From the NCBI GenBank assembly GCA_016794565.1, contig JAEUHQ010000072.1, positions 1-64,000 of the forward strand: a stretch of 64,000 bases of DNA, written 5' to 3'. This stretch comes from Planctomycetota bacterium. GTDB lineage: Bacteria > Planctomycetota > UBA1135 > UBA2386. Numbering within the stretch: position 1 is the stretch's first letter; each line of letters begins with the position of its first letter. Under the pieces are notes generated by a model. The model saw only the letters and a list, made by a program, of their open reading frames with translations, was not told the DNA's origin and ran no database searches. The translations under genes and the position numbers were made by a program. This document shows positions 51,638-60,129 of the stretch, in pieces.

Positions 51638-53230
51638 TCACGAACTGCACGACAGGGCCGAGCACCCAGGCTTGTTGCGCGCCCACTCCGGCCGCTTCTG
51701 CGCGACGTCGTCGTGCTCGGGCTGCTCGGCGAACGGGTGCTGCAGCACTCGCAGCAGTCGATGCACCTTGCCGGTGTCGCCGCCGTGCGCCGCGTCGATC
51801 GCGTCCTGCGCGAGCCAGTTGCGCAGCACGAACTTCGGATTCACCGCGTCCATCGCCTGCGCGAGGTCGGCCGGTGTGCCGGGTTCACGCCGGGTGCGCG
51901 ACCACCAGCGCCGCAGCCACGCGGCGCCCGCGGCCGCGTGCTCGTCGGGCACCGCGCGATAGAACGCCGCTTGTACGCCGGCGGGGAGTGCATCCGGCGG
52001 CTGTGGGCGCCGGACCTCCCTCGACAGTGCGCGGAAGAAGATCGTCATGTCCGTCTCGTGTTTGCCGAGCCAGTCGAACATCGCCTGCAGCAGCGCGCCG
52101 TCGTCCTGCGCCGCGTCGAACCGCAGCCCGAGCTTCGCCGCGAAGCGCCGCGACGCCTCCTCCGCGTAGGTGTTTCGGTAGGCGTCGCTCGCCTCACCCG
52201 CGGCGCGTTCCGCTTCCGGGCCGTCGCCGAGTACCGGGAACAGCGCCTCGGCGAGGCGCTCGATGTTCCACAGGCCGATGCCGGGCTGGTTGCCGAAGCA
52301 GTAGCGCCGATGGCTCGCGTCGGTCGTGTTCGGCGTCCAGCCGAGGTCGAAGTCGTCGATCCAGCCGTACGGCCCGTAGTCGATCGTGAATCCGAGGATC
52401 GACAGGTTGTCGGTGTTCATCACGCCGTGCACGAACCCGACCGCCTGCCAGTGCGCGACGAGGCGCGCCGTCCGTTCCGCGACGTCGCGCAGGAACGCGC
52501 CTGCGCCGGCTGCTCCCGTTCCCGCGAGGAGCGGAAAGAAGTGGCGGAGCGTGAAGTCGACGAGTTGCCGCAGCAGTGCGACGTCGCCGCGCGACGCGGG
52601 CAGTTCGTAGTTGCCGAAGCGGAGGAACGTCGGCGCCACGCGGCACACGATCGCGCCGGGTTCGTCCTTCGGATTGCCGTCGTAGAACATGTCGCGCACG
52701 ACGTCGTCGCCGGTCGCGACGAGCGACAGTGCGCGCGTGGTCGGTACGCCGAGGAAGTGCATGGCCTCGCTGCACAGGAACTCGCGGATCGACGATCGCA
52801 GCACTGCGCGGCCGTCGCCCCGCCGTGAGTACGGCGTCGGACCGGCGCCCTTCAGCTGGATCTCGACGAGTTCTCCGCGCGGCGTCGCGAGTTCGCCCAG
52901 CACGATCGCGCGGCCGTCGCCGAGCTGGCCCGCCCAGTTGCCGAACTGGTGGCCGCCGTAGTTCGCGGCGAACGGCACGCCGCCGGGCCACGGCGCGTTG
53001 CCGCCGAGGATCGCGGCGGTGGCAGCGTCGTGCATCGCATCCTCCGTGATGCCGAGTTCGTTCGCGAGCGGCTGCGAGAAAGCGAGCAGTCTCGGCGCGC
53101 GGACCGGTGTGGTGCGCACGCCGGACCACAAGGCGCCGTGCACCTGGCGCGAGCCCGGCTCGCCGCTCGGGTCGCCGGGCAGTTCGGCGGTGAAACGGCG
53201 GTGGAGTGTCGGCAGAGCTCCGGTCGGCAT
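51638..53230 (-). CDS. selO: Protein adenylyltransferase SelO (YdiU)
   Basis: A 530-residue SelO-family pseudokinase-fold enzyme that AMPylates proteins. Landmarks are ANYGGHQFGNWAGQLGDGRAIVLGE, QLKGAGPTPYSRRGDGRAVLRSSIREFLCSEAM, HGVMNTDNLSILGFTIDYGPYGWIDDFD (active-site Asn and Asp) and NPKFVLRNWL. The C-terminus ends CSALSCSS; in selenoprotein O the equivalent residue is selenocysteine, here it is cysteine. Length is close to other full SelO proteins. A -10-like TATCCT lies just upstream. The upstream open frame is a shadow of the DNA glycosylase gene. Confidence 0.95.
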   Translation of the reverse strand: MPTGALPTLHRRFTAELPGDPSGEPGSRQVHGALWSGVRTTPVRAPRLLAFSQPLANELGITEDAMHDAATAAILGGNAPWPGGVPFAANYGGHQFGNWAGQLGDGRAIVLGELATPRGELVEIQLKGAGPTPYSRRGDGRAVLRSSIREFLCSEAMHFLGVPTTRALSLVATGDDVVRDMFYDGNPKDEPGAIVCRVAPTFLRFGNYELPASRGDVALLRQLVDFTLRHFFPLLAGTGAAGAGAFLRDVAERTARLVAHWQAVGFVHGVMNTDNLSILGFTIDYGPYGWIDDFDLGWTPNTTDASHRRYCFGNQPGIGLWNIERLAEALFPVLGDGPEAERAAGEASDAYRNTYAEEASRRFAAKLGLRFDAAQDDGALLQAMFDWLGKHETDMTIFFRALSREVRRPQPPDALPAGVQAAFYRAVPDEHAAAGAAWLRRWWSRTRREPGTPADLAQAMDAVNPKFVLRNWLAQDAIDAAHGGDTGKVHRLLRVLQHPFAEQPEHDDVAQKRPEWARNKPGCSALSCSS

Positions 53231-53237
53231 GGCTTGC

Positions 53238-53243
53238 AGGATA
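53238..53243 (-). promoter_or_regulatory. -10-like TATCCT, predicted leaderless selO
   Basis: TATCCT on the minus strand ends seven bases before the selO ATG, placing the expected transcription start on or next to the start codon. Confidence 0.4.
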
Positions 53244-53286
53244 GGCGGCGCGCACGAAGGGAGCTTGGTCGGTTCGCGCGAAGCGC

Positions 53287-53292
53287 TACGGT
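53287..53292 (+). promoter_or_regulatory. -10-like TACGGT, predicted leaderless start
   Basis: TTGGTC, 16 bases, then TACGGT (53287-53292); the ATG is six bases further, so transcription should begin at about the A of the start codon. Confidence 0.45.
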
Positions 53293-53298
53293 GACCGC

Positions 53299-53814
53299 AT
53301 GCCTCGCGTGTCCAGCTTCCCTCCGGTCGCCCGCGCCGACGCGAGGGTGCTGATCCTCGGCAGCATGCCGGGTGAGGCGTCGCTGGCGGCCGGCCGCTAC
53401 TACGCGCATCCGCGGAACGCATTCTGGCCGATCCTCGGCGCGCTCTGCGGTTTCGCCGCGAACGCTCCGTACGGGCGCCGGCTCGCAGCGCTCGAGGCCA
53501 ATGGCATCGCCCTCTGGGACGTGCTGCAGAGTTGCGAACGCGAAGGCAGTCTCGACGGCGACATCGTCGGCGCGACCGCTGTCCCGAACGACTTCGCCGC
53601 GTTCTTCGCCCGCCATCGCCGGGTGCGCACCGTGCTCTGCAACGGCGGCACCGCGGCGAGAACGTTCGCCCGCGTCGTCCGCACGAGCGGCCTCGCGTGC
53701 GATGCGGTGGTCGTCGCCCTGCCGTCGACCAGCCCGGCCCACGCCGGCCGGTCGTTCGCCGAGAAGCTCGCGGCCTGGCGGGCGGCGCTCGACCTGGTGC
53801 ATGTGGGCGCATGA
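53299..53814 (+). CDS. Hypoxanthine-DNA glycosylase (UDG family 6)
   Basis: A 171-residue DNA-repair enzyme of the uracil-DNA glycosylase superfamily, family 6, which removes hypoxanthine (deaminated adenine). Landmarks are VLILGSMPGEASL (17-29), YYAHPRNAFWPIL (Asn in the RNAFW motif is the family's catalytic residue), ALWDVLQSCEREGSLDGDI and LPSTSPAHA (C-terminal DNA-binding loop). Typical length. The stop overlaps the PhoD-like gene start by four bases. Confidence 0.93.
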   Translation: MPRVSSFPPVARADARVLILGSMPGEASLAAGRYYAHPRNAFWPILGALCGFAANAPYGRRLAALEANGIALWDVLQSCEREGSLDGDIVGATAVPNDFAAFFARHRRVRTVLCNGGTAARTFARVVRTSGLACDAVVVALPSTSPAHAGRSFAEKLAAWRAALDLVHVGA

Positions 53815-56018
53815 AACGGCTCGCGGTCGCCTGGTGCTTCGCGGTGTCGGCCGCTGCGCAGACGCCCTCGCTCACGCACGGCCCGTTCCGCGGCCATGTC
53901 GACACGTCGTCGCTGCACGTTTGGGCGCGAGCGAGCGAGCCGGGCGAGTTCGCGCTCGAGGTCGTCGACGTCGTCGGCGACGGTGCGCAGCGCGCATTCG
54001 CGACGGCGACCGCCGAGCACGACAACACACTGCACTTCGTCGTCTCCGGTCTGCGCGCGGCGACGTCGTTCGGCCTGCGCATCCGCAGCGGCGACGCGGT
54101 CGTGTACGAGTCCGCGGCGGGTGCGTGGAGCGCGGCGATCGCGGACGACGCGGCGGCCGCGACGATCGCCTTCGGCTCGTGCGCCGAGGAGCGACGGCGG
54201 CCCGAGCAGGCGATCTGGTCGCGGATCCTCGAGCGACGTCCCGACGCCCTCGTCCTGCTCGGCGACACGCCCTACATCGACGACGGTACGCTCGCCGGTC
54301 GCCGTCGCCGGTATCGCGAGTTCTTCGCGTTCGAGCCCGTGGCGCGCACGCTCGCCGCGATTCCGACGTGGAGCACGTGGGACGACCACGACTACGCGAC
54401 GAACGACGTGTTCGGGAAGATCCGCGGCGGCGACGTCGCGCGCGGGGTGTTCGTCGACTACCACGCACACGCCTCGTACGGCGACGGCACGCACGGCATC
54501 CACACGAGCTTCCGCCGCGGGCCGATCGAGGTCTTCCTGCTCGACACGCGCACGTTCGCGGACACGGAGTCCTCGGTACTCGCGCCGAACGAGCGCACGC
54601 TGCTCGGCAAGGCGCAGACGGAGTGGCTGCGGCGGGGGCTCGCCGCATCGACGGCCCCGTTCAAGGTGCTCGCGTGCGGCATGGTCTGGAACGCCGCCGT
54701 GCGAAACGGCAAAGCCGACTGCTGGGGCAACTGGATCGCCGAACGGGACGCGCTGCTGCGATGGATCGGGGCGAACGACGTGCGCGGCGTGGTGCTGGTG
54801 TCCGGCGACGTGCATCGCAGTCGCGTGATCCTGCACCCGGTCGCTGCGCTGGCCGGCTACGACGTGCCCGAGTTCGTCAGCTCACCGCTCGCGCAGGACG
54901 TGATGGAGAGCAACCGCGTCGACGGGCCAGGGCTGCTGTTCGACGCCGGCGAGCCGGAGAGCTGTCTCTGCCTCGCGGTCGCGAACGGGGATCTCGTCGC
55001 GACCTTCGTCGCCGGCGACGGGCGCGAGTTCCATCGCCGCACCGTCGAGGCCCGCGAGCTCCGCCGCGGCGACGCGGCCGACGTCTATCGGCGCGTCGAG
55101 ACGATGCTGCAGGACGCGTTCGGTGCCGACTACGCGCGGCTGCCCGAGCAGGACTACGACGTGCCGGCCGGCGTCACGGCCGCCGGCGCCGTGACGGCGG
55201 CGTGGCGCGAAGCCGTCGTCGCTGCGACGCCCGCGCTGGCCGAGTGGGCGAAGGCGAGCTCGTTCGCGCGGTGTCGCTTCGGGGTGACCGGCAGGACGGA
55301 GGGCACCACGGAGTTCTTCGACCGCGTGGTCGGCCTCGGTCACCTGAGGCGGATCGCGCTGGCGCGGGGCCATCAGGCGATCGCGGATCGCGACGCGGCG
55401 GCGCTGGCTGTGACGACCGACGGGCTGCTCGCGCTCGCGCGGCATCTGTTCGGCGAGCCGACGGTCGTCGCGTGGATGTTCGCGCACGGCGCGGAGGACT
55501 GCGCGGCAGAACTCGCCGACCGCGCGAGCGCCGAGTGGCCGGAGACCGCCGCGACCGTGAGAGCTGCGCTCCGACGCCACCTCGCCGGAAGGCCCGTGCT
55601 CGGCGCGATCGCGTTCCCCGCGGAGCAGGAGTGCTTGCGCCTGCTCGGGCTCGTGCTCCGCGGATTCGAAGGGGATCCCGGCCCGAAGGGCGCGATGGCG
55701 CGTCGGTTCGGCGCCGACGCGCGCCAGCGTGCGGTCGCGGGCCTGGTCGAACATCTCGCGCCCCTCTCGCGACTCGGCAACGCCCCGGATCCCGCCGTCC
55801 GCGACGAGCTGGTTCGCCGCGAGGCCGCGTTCCGTGAACGCTGCCGCGACGTGCTGGCGCGCGTGAAGGACCGGAAGGCCGCGGACGGGACGCGACCGAC
55901 CGATGCGGCCGACCTCGCCGATCTGCTGCTGTCGTTGGCGATGCCGAGCGTCGTGGACTTCCTCGACCAGCACGCGGCGTCGCTGCGCCGTCTGGAGTCC
56001 GCGGCCGCGGATCGGTGA
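53811..56018 (+). CDS. PhoD-like metallophosphatase with a C-terminal extension
   Basis: A 735-residue secreted protein (signal peptide 1-17). Residues 20-110 are an N-terminal beta domain. The PhoD-type phosphodiesterase/alkaline phosphatase domain (about 115-400) shows FGSCAEE (121-127), LGDTPYIDDG (150-159), STWDDHDYATND (188-199) and VSGDVHRS (330-337), the metal-binding set. The last 330 residues are mostly helical (LGHLRRIALARGHQAI, FPAEQECLRLLGLVLRGFEGD) and match nothing I know. It would cleave phosphate esters outside the cytoplasm. Start ATG overlaps the DNA glycosylase stop by four bases. Confidence 0.88.
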   Translation: MKRLAVAWCFAVSAAAQTPSLTHGPFRGHVDTSSLHVWARASEPGEFALEVVDVVGDGAQRAFATATAEHDNTLHFVVSGLRAATSFGLRIRSGDAVVYESAAGAWSAAIADDAAAATIAFGSCAEERRRPEQAIWSRILERRPDALVLLGDTPYIDDGTLAGRRRRYREFFAFEPVARTLAAIPTWSTWDDHDYATNDVFGKIRGGDVARGVFVDYHAHASYGDGTHGIHTSFRRGPIEVFLLDTRTFADTESSVLAPNERTLLGKAQTEWLRRGLAASTAPFKVLACGMVWNAAVRNGKADCWGNWIAERDALLRWIGANDVRGVVLVSGDVHRSRVILHPVAALAGYDVPEFVSSPLAQDVMESNRVDGPGLLFDAGEPESCLCLAVANGDLVATFVAGDGREFHRRTVEARELRRGDAADVYRRVETMLQDAFGADYARLPEQDYDVPAGVTAAGAVTAAWREAVVAATPALAEWAKASSFARCRFGVTGRTEGTTEFFDRVVGLGHLRRIALARGHQAIADRDAAALAVTTDGLLALARHLFGEPTVVAWMFAHGAEDCAAELADRASAEWPETAATVRAALRRHLAGRPVLGAIAFPAEQECLRLLGLVLRGFEGDPGPKGAMARRFGADARQRAVAGLVEHLAPLSRLGNAPDPAVRDELVRREAAFRERCRDVLARVKDRKAADGTRPTDAADLADLLLSLAMPSVVDFLDQHAASLRRLESAAADR

Positions 56019-56145
56019 TCGCCGTCGCGCCGGGCCGTCGCCGCAGCGTCGTGACCGCGGCGTGCCGAGGAGATGCGGATTGCGGAGCGCCGCCAGTTGG
56101 CCGCGTGCGCCCGCCCCGGCACCGTGCACGATCGCGGAGGGCGGC

Positions 56146-56151
56146 TACAGT
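56146..56151 (+). promoter_or_regulatory. -10-like TACAGT before the lectin-like gene
   Basis: TACAGT lies 14 bases before the ATG at 56166; a leader of about eight bases is predicted. Confidence 0.4.
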
Positions 56152-56165
56152 CCTCCGCCCTCCGC

Positions 56166-57872
56166 ATGACCCTTCGCCCCCTCGCCGTCCTGTTCGCCGC
56201 CGCGGTTCCGCTCGCGGCGCAGTCCTTCAACTACCCGGACTTCAGCAGCACCGCGTCGCTCACGCTGCTCGGCAACGCGGCGCAGAGCGGCACTGCTGTT
56301 CGACTCACCGCGAACAGCAGCAACCAGACCGGCTGGTTCTGGCGCCAGGGCGCGGTCCCCGTCATCGCCGGCTTCGACACGACGTTCTCGTTCCGCATCA
56401 CGCCGCCGACGGTCGGGACGAAGGCCGAAGGCATGGCGCTCGTGATCCACGACGATCCCAACGGCACCGCGACGCAGGGCGGCACCGTGTGGGGGATGGG
56501 GTACGGCAACGGTGCGAACGGCGCGGTGGGCATCCGCAATTCGATCGCGATCGAGTTCGACACCTTCATGGACACCTCGCCGATCAGCGACTCGAGCGCG
56601 AACGAACTGACGATCCACACGCGTGGCTCGCAGGGCAACCACGAGTACGAGCAGTACTCGATCGCGCGCACCACCCCGGCCACGAACCTCGCCAACGGCG
56701 CCGTGCACACGCTGCGCGTGCGTTACGTGCCGGGCACGATCGAGGTCTTCGTCGACGGCAGTGCCACACCGGCGATCAGCCGCGCGTACGACTTCGTGAC
56801 CGGCGGCCTCTACGCGAACGGCACCGCGGCGCCCGGCACCAACATGCTGAACGGCACGGCGATCGTCGGCTTCTGCGCGACGACGGGCGCCGGCACGCTG
56901 ACGGAACTCGCCGAGATCACTTCGTGGAGCTGGACCTCGACGCCGCTCACCGATCCGTGCTACGCCGGCACCGTTCCGCAGGATCTGCTCACCGTGGAGA
57001 ACAGCACCGGCGGCCTCCTGCGCACCGTGCAGCTCGCGACGTGGCAGCCCTTCACCGTGTCGCTGCAGTCGCCGCCGACCTTCGGCGCCGGCGCGCCCTA
57101 CGTGATGCTGATGTCGCTCGCGCCGAGCCCCGGCTCCATCGGCACCGACCTCGGCTTCGGGCCGATGTGCATCCCGCTGATCCTCGGCCCGCTCGACTTC
57201 GTGTGGGCGGACACGTTCGGCCTGTTCGTGCCGCTGTTCCCGGCCGGGCCGGCGCCGTTCTCGTTCGCGATCCCGGCGGGCATCATCACGTTCCCGTTCG
57301 AGTTCACCCTGCAGGCCGTCGTCGCGACGTCGCTGTCGCCGTTCAGCCTCGGCATCACGAACGCGGTCGACGTCGTGTTCGCGCCGGCGCCGGCGCCGCT
57401 GATCACGACGGTCACTCCGCTGAGCGCCGCGGTGGGCGGGACGATCACCGTCACCGGCCAGCGTTTCGTCACCGGCGCAACGCTGACCGTCGCCGGCAGC
57501 CCGGTGGTCCCGACGAGCCAGTCCGCGACGTCGTTCGTCTTCCCGTACCCGGCCGGCGTGCCGTGCGGTTCGCAGCTCACGGTGACGAACCCCGACGGCC
57601 AGTTCGCGACGTACCCGTTCAACCCGACGCCGACGATCACGACCGCCGTATTCCCGTCGGGCCCGGCGGCGGGCAACGCGACGTTCATTCTCGTGGGCGG
57701 TGGCTACGCCCCGGGCACGACGGTGACGATCGGCGGCGCGGCCGCGATGGTGCAGACCGTGACGGGGGCGTCGATCACGGTGAAGACCCCGCCGGGAACG
57801 CCCGGCCAGGCCGCGGTCGTCGTCACCACGCCGGGCGGCTGCAGCGCGAACACGACCTACACGTACCAGTGA
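56166..57872 (+). CDS. Secreted L-type lectin-like protein with surface module and two IPT/TIG domains
   Basis: A 568-residue secreted protein with a signal peptide (MTLRPLAVLFAAAVPLAAQ). Residues about 20-275 resemble a legume/L-type lectin sandwich: FDTTFSFRITPPT, GMALVIHDDPNG, SIAIEFDTFMD, HTLRVRYVPGTIEVFVDG and GTLTELAEITSWSW. Then comes the beta-rich module shared with other secreted proteins here (about 285-430, ending FTLQAVVATSLSPFSLGITNAVDVVF). Two IPT/TIG domains (PLITTVTPLSAAVGGTITVTGQRF and TAVFPSGPAAGNATFILVGGGYAPGTTVTIGG) close the protein. Probably a carbohydrate-binding surface protein. Confidence 0.88.
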   Translation: MTLRPLAVLFAAAVPLAAQSFNYPDFSSTASLTLLGNAAQSGTAVRLTANSSNQTGWFWRQGAVPVIAGFDTTFSFRITPPTVGTKAEGMALVIHDDPNGTATQGGTVWGMGYGNGANGAVGIRNSIAIEFDTFMDTSPISDSSANELTIHTRGSQGNHEYEQYSIARTTPATNLANGAVHTLRVRYVPGTIEVFVDGSATPAISRAYDFVTGGLYANGTAAPGTNMLNGTAIVGFCATTGAGTLTELAEITSWSWTSTPLTDPCYAGTVPQDLLTVENSTGGLLRTVQLATWQPFTVSLQSPPTFGAGAPYVMLMSLAPSPGSIGTDLGFGPMCIPLILGPLDFVWADTFGLFVPLFPAGPAPFSFAIPAGIITFPFEFTLQAVVATSLSPFSLGITNAVDVVFAPAPAPLITTVTPLSAAVGGTITVTGQRFVTGATLTVAGSPVVPTSQSATSFVFPYPAGVPCGSQLTVTNPDGQFATYPFNPTPTITTAVFPSGPAAGNATFILVGGGYAPGTTVTIGGAAAMVQTVTGASITVKTPPGTPGQAAVVVTTPGGCSANTTYTYQ

Positions 57873-57878
57873 CGGCGG

Positions 57879-59407
57879 TCACGGCGCCGCAGCCGATGCG
57901 GCGCCGACGGGGATCGGACTTCGGGCGCGGTCGCTGTGGCGGCCCGCCACGATCGCCGCGAGCAGCGACAGCTTCGCGACCCATGCGCAGGCGACCCACG
58001 GGCCCGTTGCGTTCGCGAGACCGCTCGCGATCGCGGCGCCGAGCGTGAGATCCGTGAGCGCCGCCGCGACGATCCAGCGACCAGCACGCCATCGTTCGTC
58101 GGCGGCGACGCGCGACACCAGGTGGATCCACGTGAAGCCGATGCCGAGCACCGCGAACCCCCAGGGCGCCGCGAATCGCGGGTAGACGTCCGCAGCGAAG
58201 AGCGCGCCCAGAAGCGCGGCGGCAAGGCCCAGGGTCGCCGTGAGTCGTTCGAAGCGCGGCATCCGGGTGCCGACGGTCGCGATCGCGAACACGATGGCGG
58301 TGAGCCACGGCTGGACCACCGGCGCGACCTCCACCGGAGGGCATCCGGCCACAGCGCCTGGGACGCGTGCGCCGCGACGCGATCCCACGCCGCGCGCGCC
58401 GGCGCGGCTGGTCTGGCGGCGAGCGGCAGCGTGAACCTCGTGGATCGGAACATGCGCGCGTCGAGCATCGCTTCGGCGATCGCGTCTGCGGCTTCCGTCG
58501 AGTCCTGGATGCGCAGCGCGCGCCACGCCAGGTGCCATGCGGCGCCGTCCCTCCCGCCGGGCAGCGCGGCGCGCTCGTCGGATCGCTCCGGTTGTCGCAC
58601 CCTCGCCCATGTCGCGAGATCGGTGTCGGCGAACACGGCGCTCGCGATCGCGGCGAGGTCGACGCGGTCGAACGTCGTGAACCCGGGCGGCGCCGGCGCT
58701 GCGGCCGGTGCGTTCCGGAGGTTCTGCGCCGCGGCCGCCCAGAACGAACGGGTCGCCGCGGCTGCGTCTCCCCGCGGACCCTCCGTCGCCTGCAGCAGCA
58801 CCGCCATCCGGTGTACGTTGCGGAGCACCACGATCGGCTCGTCGGCGCCGACGGCGAAGGAGCCGATGACAGGCTGTTTGCCGTCGTCGACGAGCAGGTC
58901 CGGGTTACGAACCCGCAGCTGCGCACGATCCACGGCGACGCGGAAGACGCCGTCCGAGCGCACGCAGCGGATCGAGAGGTCGAGCGTCGCGTCCTTCGGC
59001 CCGAAGACACTCGGCAGCCGGCCGGTGCGCCGCGCGACGTGGCGGTCGTCGCCGTCGTCCACGTCGAGGTCGTACTGCAGTTCGCGGCGCGCGTCGTCTT
59101 CGTTCGCCGCTCCGGGCGCGAACGCGAGCCGGATCGTGGTCGCGCGTCCGGTCGCCAGAGGCGCCTCGCGGGCCGCGAGGATCGCGACGGACGCGTCGTG
59201 GTCCGCGAACTGGAGGATCGCCACCTGCATCCACGCATCGACGGTCGAGTCCGCTCGCCGGCTCGCGACCAGTTGTTCGCCCGCATCCGTCGCGCCGCCG
59301 GCGGCGGCTGGCCACGGCAGGTGGCCGAGAACGGACTGCACGCCGGCGACGGCGGCCACGAGGCAGCACCATGCGGCGGTGAAGACTCGAACGACTCTCG
59401 GACCCAT
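57879..59407 (-). CDS. Membrane protein, probably frameshifted near 58338-58345
   Basis: The reading frame from ATG 59407 codes for an N-terminal TM/signal segment (FTAAWCCLVAAVAGV) and a soluble domain (about 30-350) of unknown family. Near 58340 the frame abruptly turns into Arg/Ser-rich sequence, while the frame ending at 57879 contains an excellent membrane domain (VQPWLTAIVFAIATVG, ATLGLAAALLGALFAADV, FAVLGIGFTWIHLV, ACAWVAKLSLLAAIV). Adding one base in the CCC run around 58340 joins DAL to PVEVAPVVQPWL smoothly, giving about 509 residues and removing the overlap with the lectin gene. A real mutation or a sequencing error cannot be told apart. A -10-like TAGCCT (59423-59418) precedes it. 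Confidence 0.7.
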
Positions 59408-59417
59408 GCGCGGCGGG

Positions 59418-59423
59418 AGGCTA
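59418..59423 (-). promoter_or_regulatory. -10-like TAGCCT before the frameshifted gene
   Basis: TAGCCT on the minus strand ends ten bases before the ATG at 59407. Intact promoter-like spacing argues that the gene is or recently was expressed. Confidence 0.4.
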
Positions 59424-59470
59424 CCCGAAGCGGTCGCCGTGAGGTGCGATTGCGCGCGACCGGCGCAGCG

Positions 59471-60121
59471 TCACCGCCGTTCGACGATCTCGTTCGCGGG
59501 GTAGCGCACCTTCGGCGCGCCGGCGTTGCGGTCGCCCGCGGCGCGGTATCCCGCGGCGACGACGCACAGGGTCGTGAAGCGTGTCGCGTCGAGGCCGAGA
59601 AGGCGGTCGTACGCGACGGTGTCGACGCCCTCGAGCGCGCACGAGTCGACGCCGAGCATCGCGGCGGCGCAGAGGAACTGGCCGAGCGCGATGTAGACCT
59701 GGCGCGCGTTCCAGGCCGCGTGGTCCTTCGCCGCCCATCCTTGTTCGACGAAGTTCACGATGACGCGGCGGTAGCCCGCCAGCGAGTCCATCGTGGCGCC
59801 GCGCACGTCGCACTGCCGCTGCAAGAAGCGGTCGACGTCGGCCGCCGTCGTCGTGCGCTGACCGAGGAAGACGACCAGCTTGTTCGCGTCGGTGATCTGC
59901 GGCTGGTTCCACGACAGGAGCCGCAGTTCGGTGCGCAGGGTCGCGTCCTCGACGACGAGGAACTTCCACGGCTGCAATCCGAACGACGAGGGCGCGAGCA
60001 CGAGCGACTGTTCGAGTGCTTCCCACACGTCCGGCGGAATCGCGCGCGCCGGATCGAAGCGCTTCGTCGAGTAGCGCCAATGCAGTTGTTCGATCAGATT
60101 CGCGGGCGTGACGGTTGCCAT
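59471..60121 (-). CDS. Nitroreductase family flavoprotein
   Basis: A 216-residue FMN-dependent NAD(P)H oxidoreductase of the NfsB-like nitroreductase family. Landmarks are RYSTKRFDP (16-24), LVLAPSSFGLQPWKFLVV (FMN-binding), ARQVYIALGQFLCAAAMLGVDSCALEG and the C-terminal RNAGAPKVRYPANEIVE. Physiological substrate unknown. It starts at 60121, eight bases after the htpG stop, so both are probably one operon. Confidence 0.93.
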   Translation of the reverse strand: MATVTPANLIEQLHWRYSTKRFDPARAIPPDVWEALEQSLVLAPSSFGLQPWKFLVVEDATLRTELRLLSWNQPQITDANKLVVFLGQRTTTAADVDRFLQRQCDVRGATMDSLAGYRRVIVNFVEQGWAAKDHAAWNARQVYIALGQFLCAAAMLGVDSCALEGVDTVAYDRLLGLDATRFTTLCVVAAGYRAAGDRNAGAPKVRYPANEIVERR

Positions 60122-60129
60122 GGGGGATT

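Noticed and set aside
57857..59407. 516-residue single-frame reading of the membrane protein gene
   Set aside because: Its last 160 residues are Arg/Ser-rich and overlap the lectin gene, while another frame has a clear membrane domain; a frameshift explains it better.
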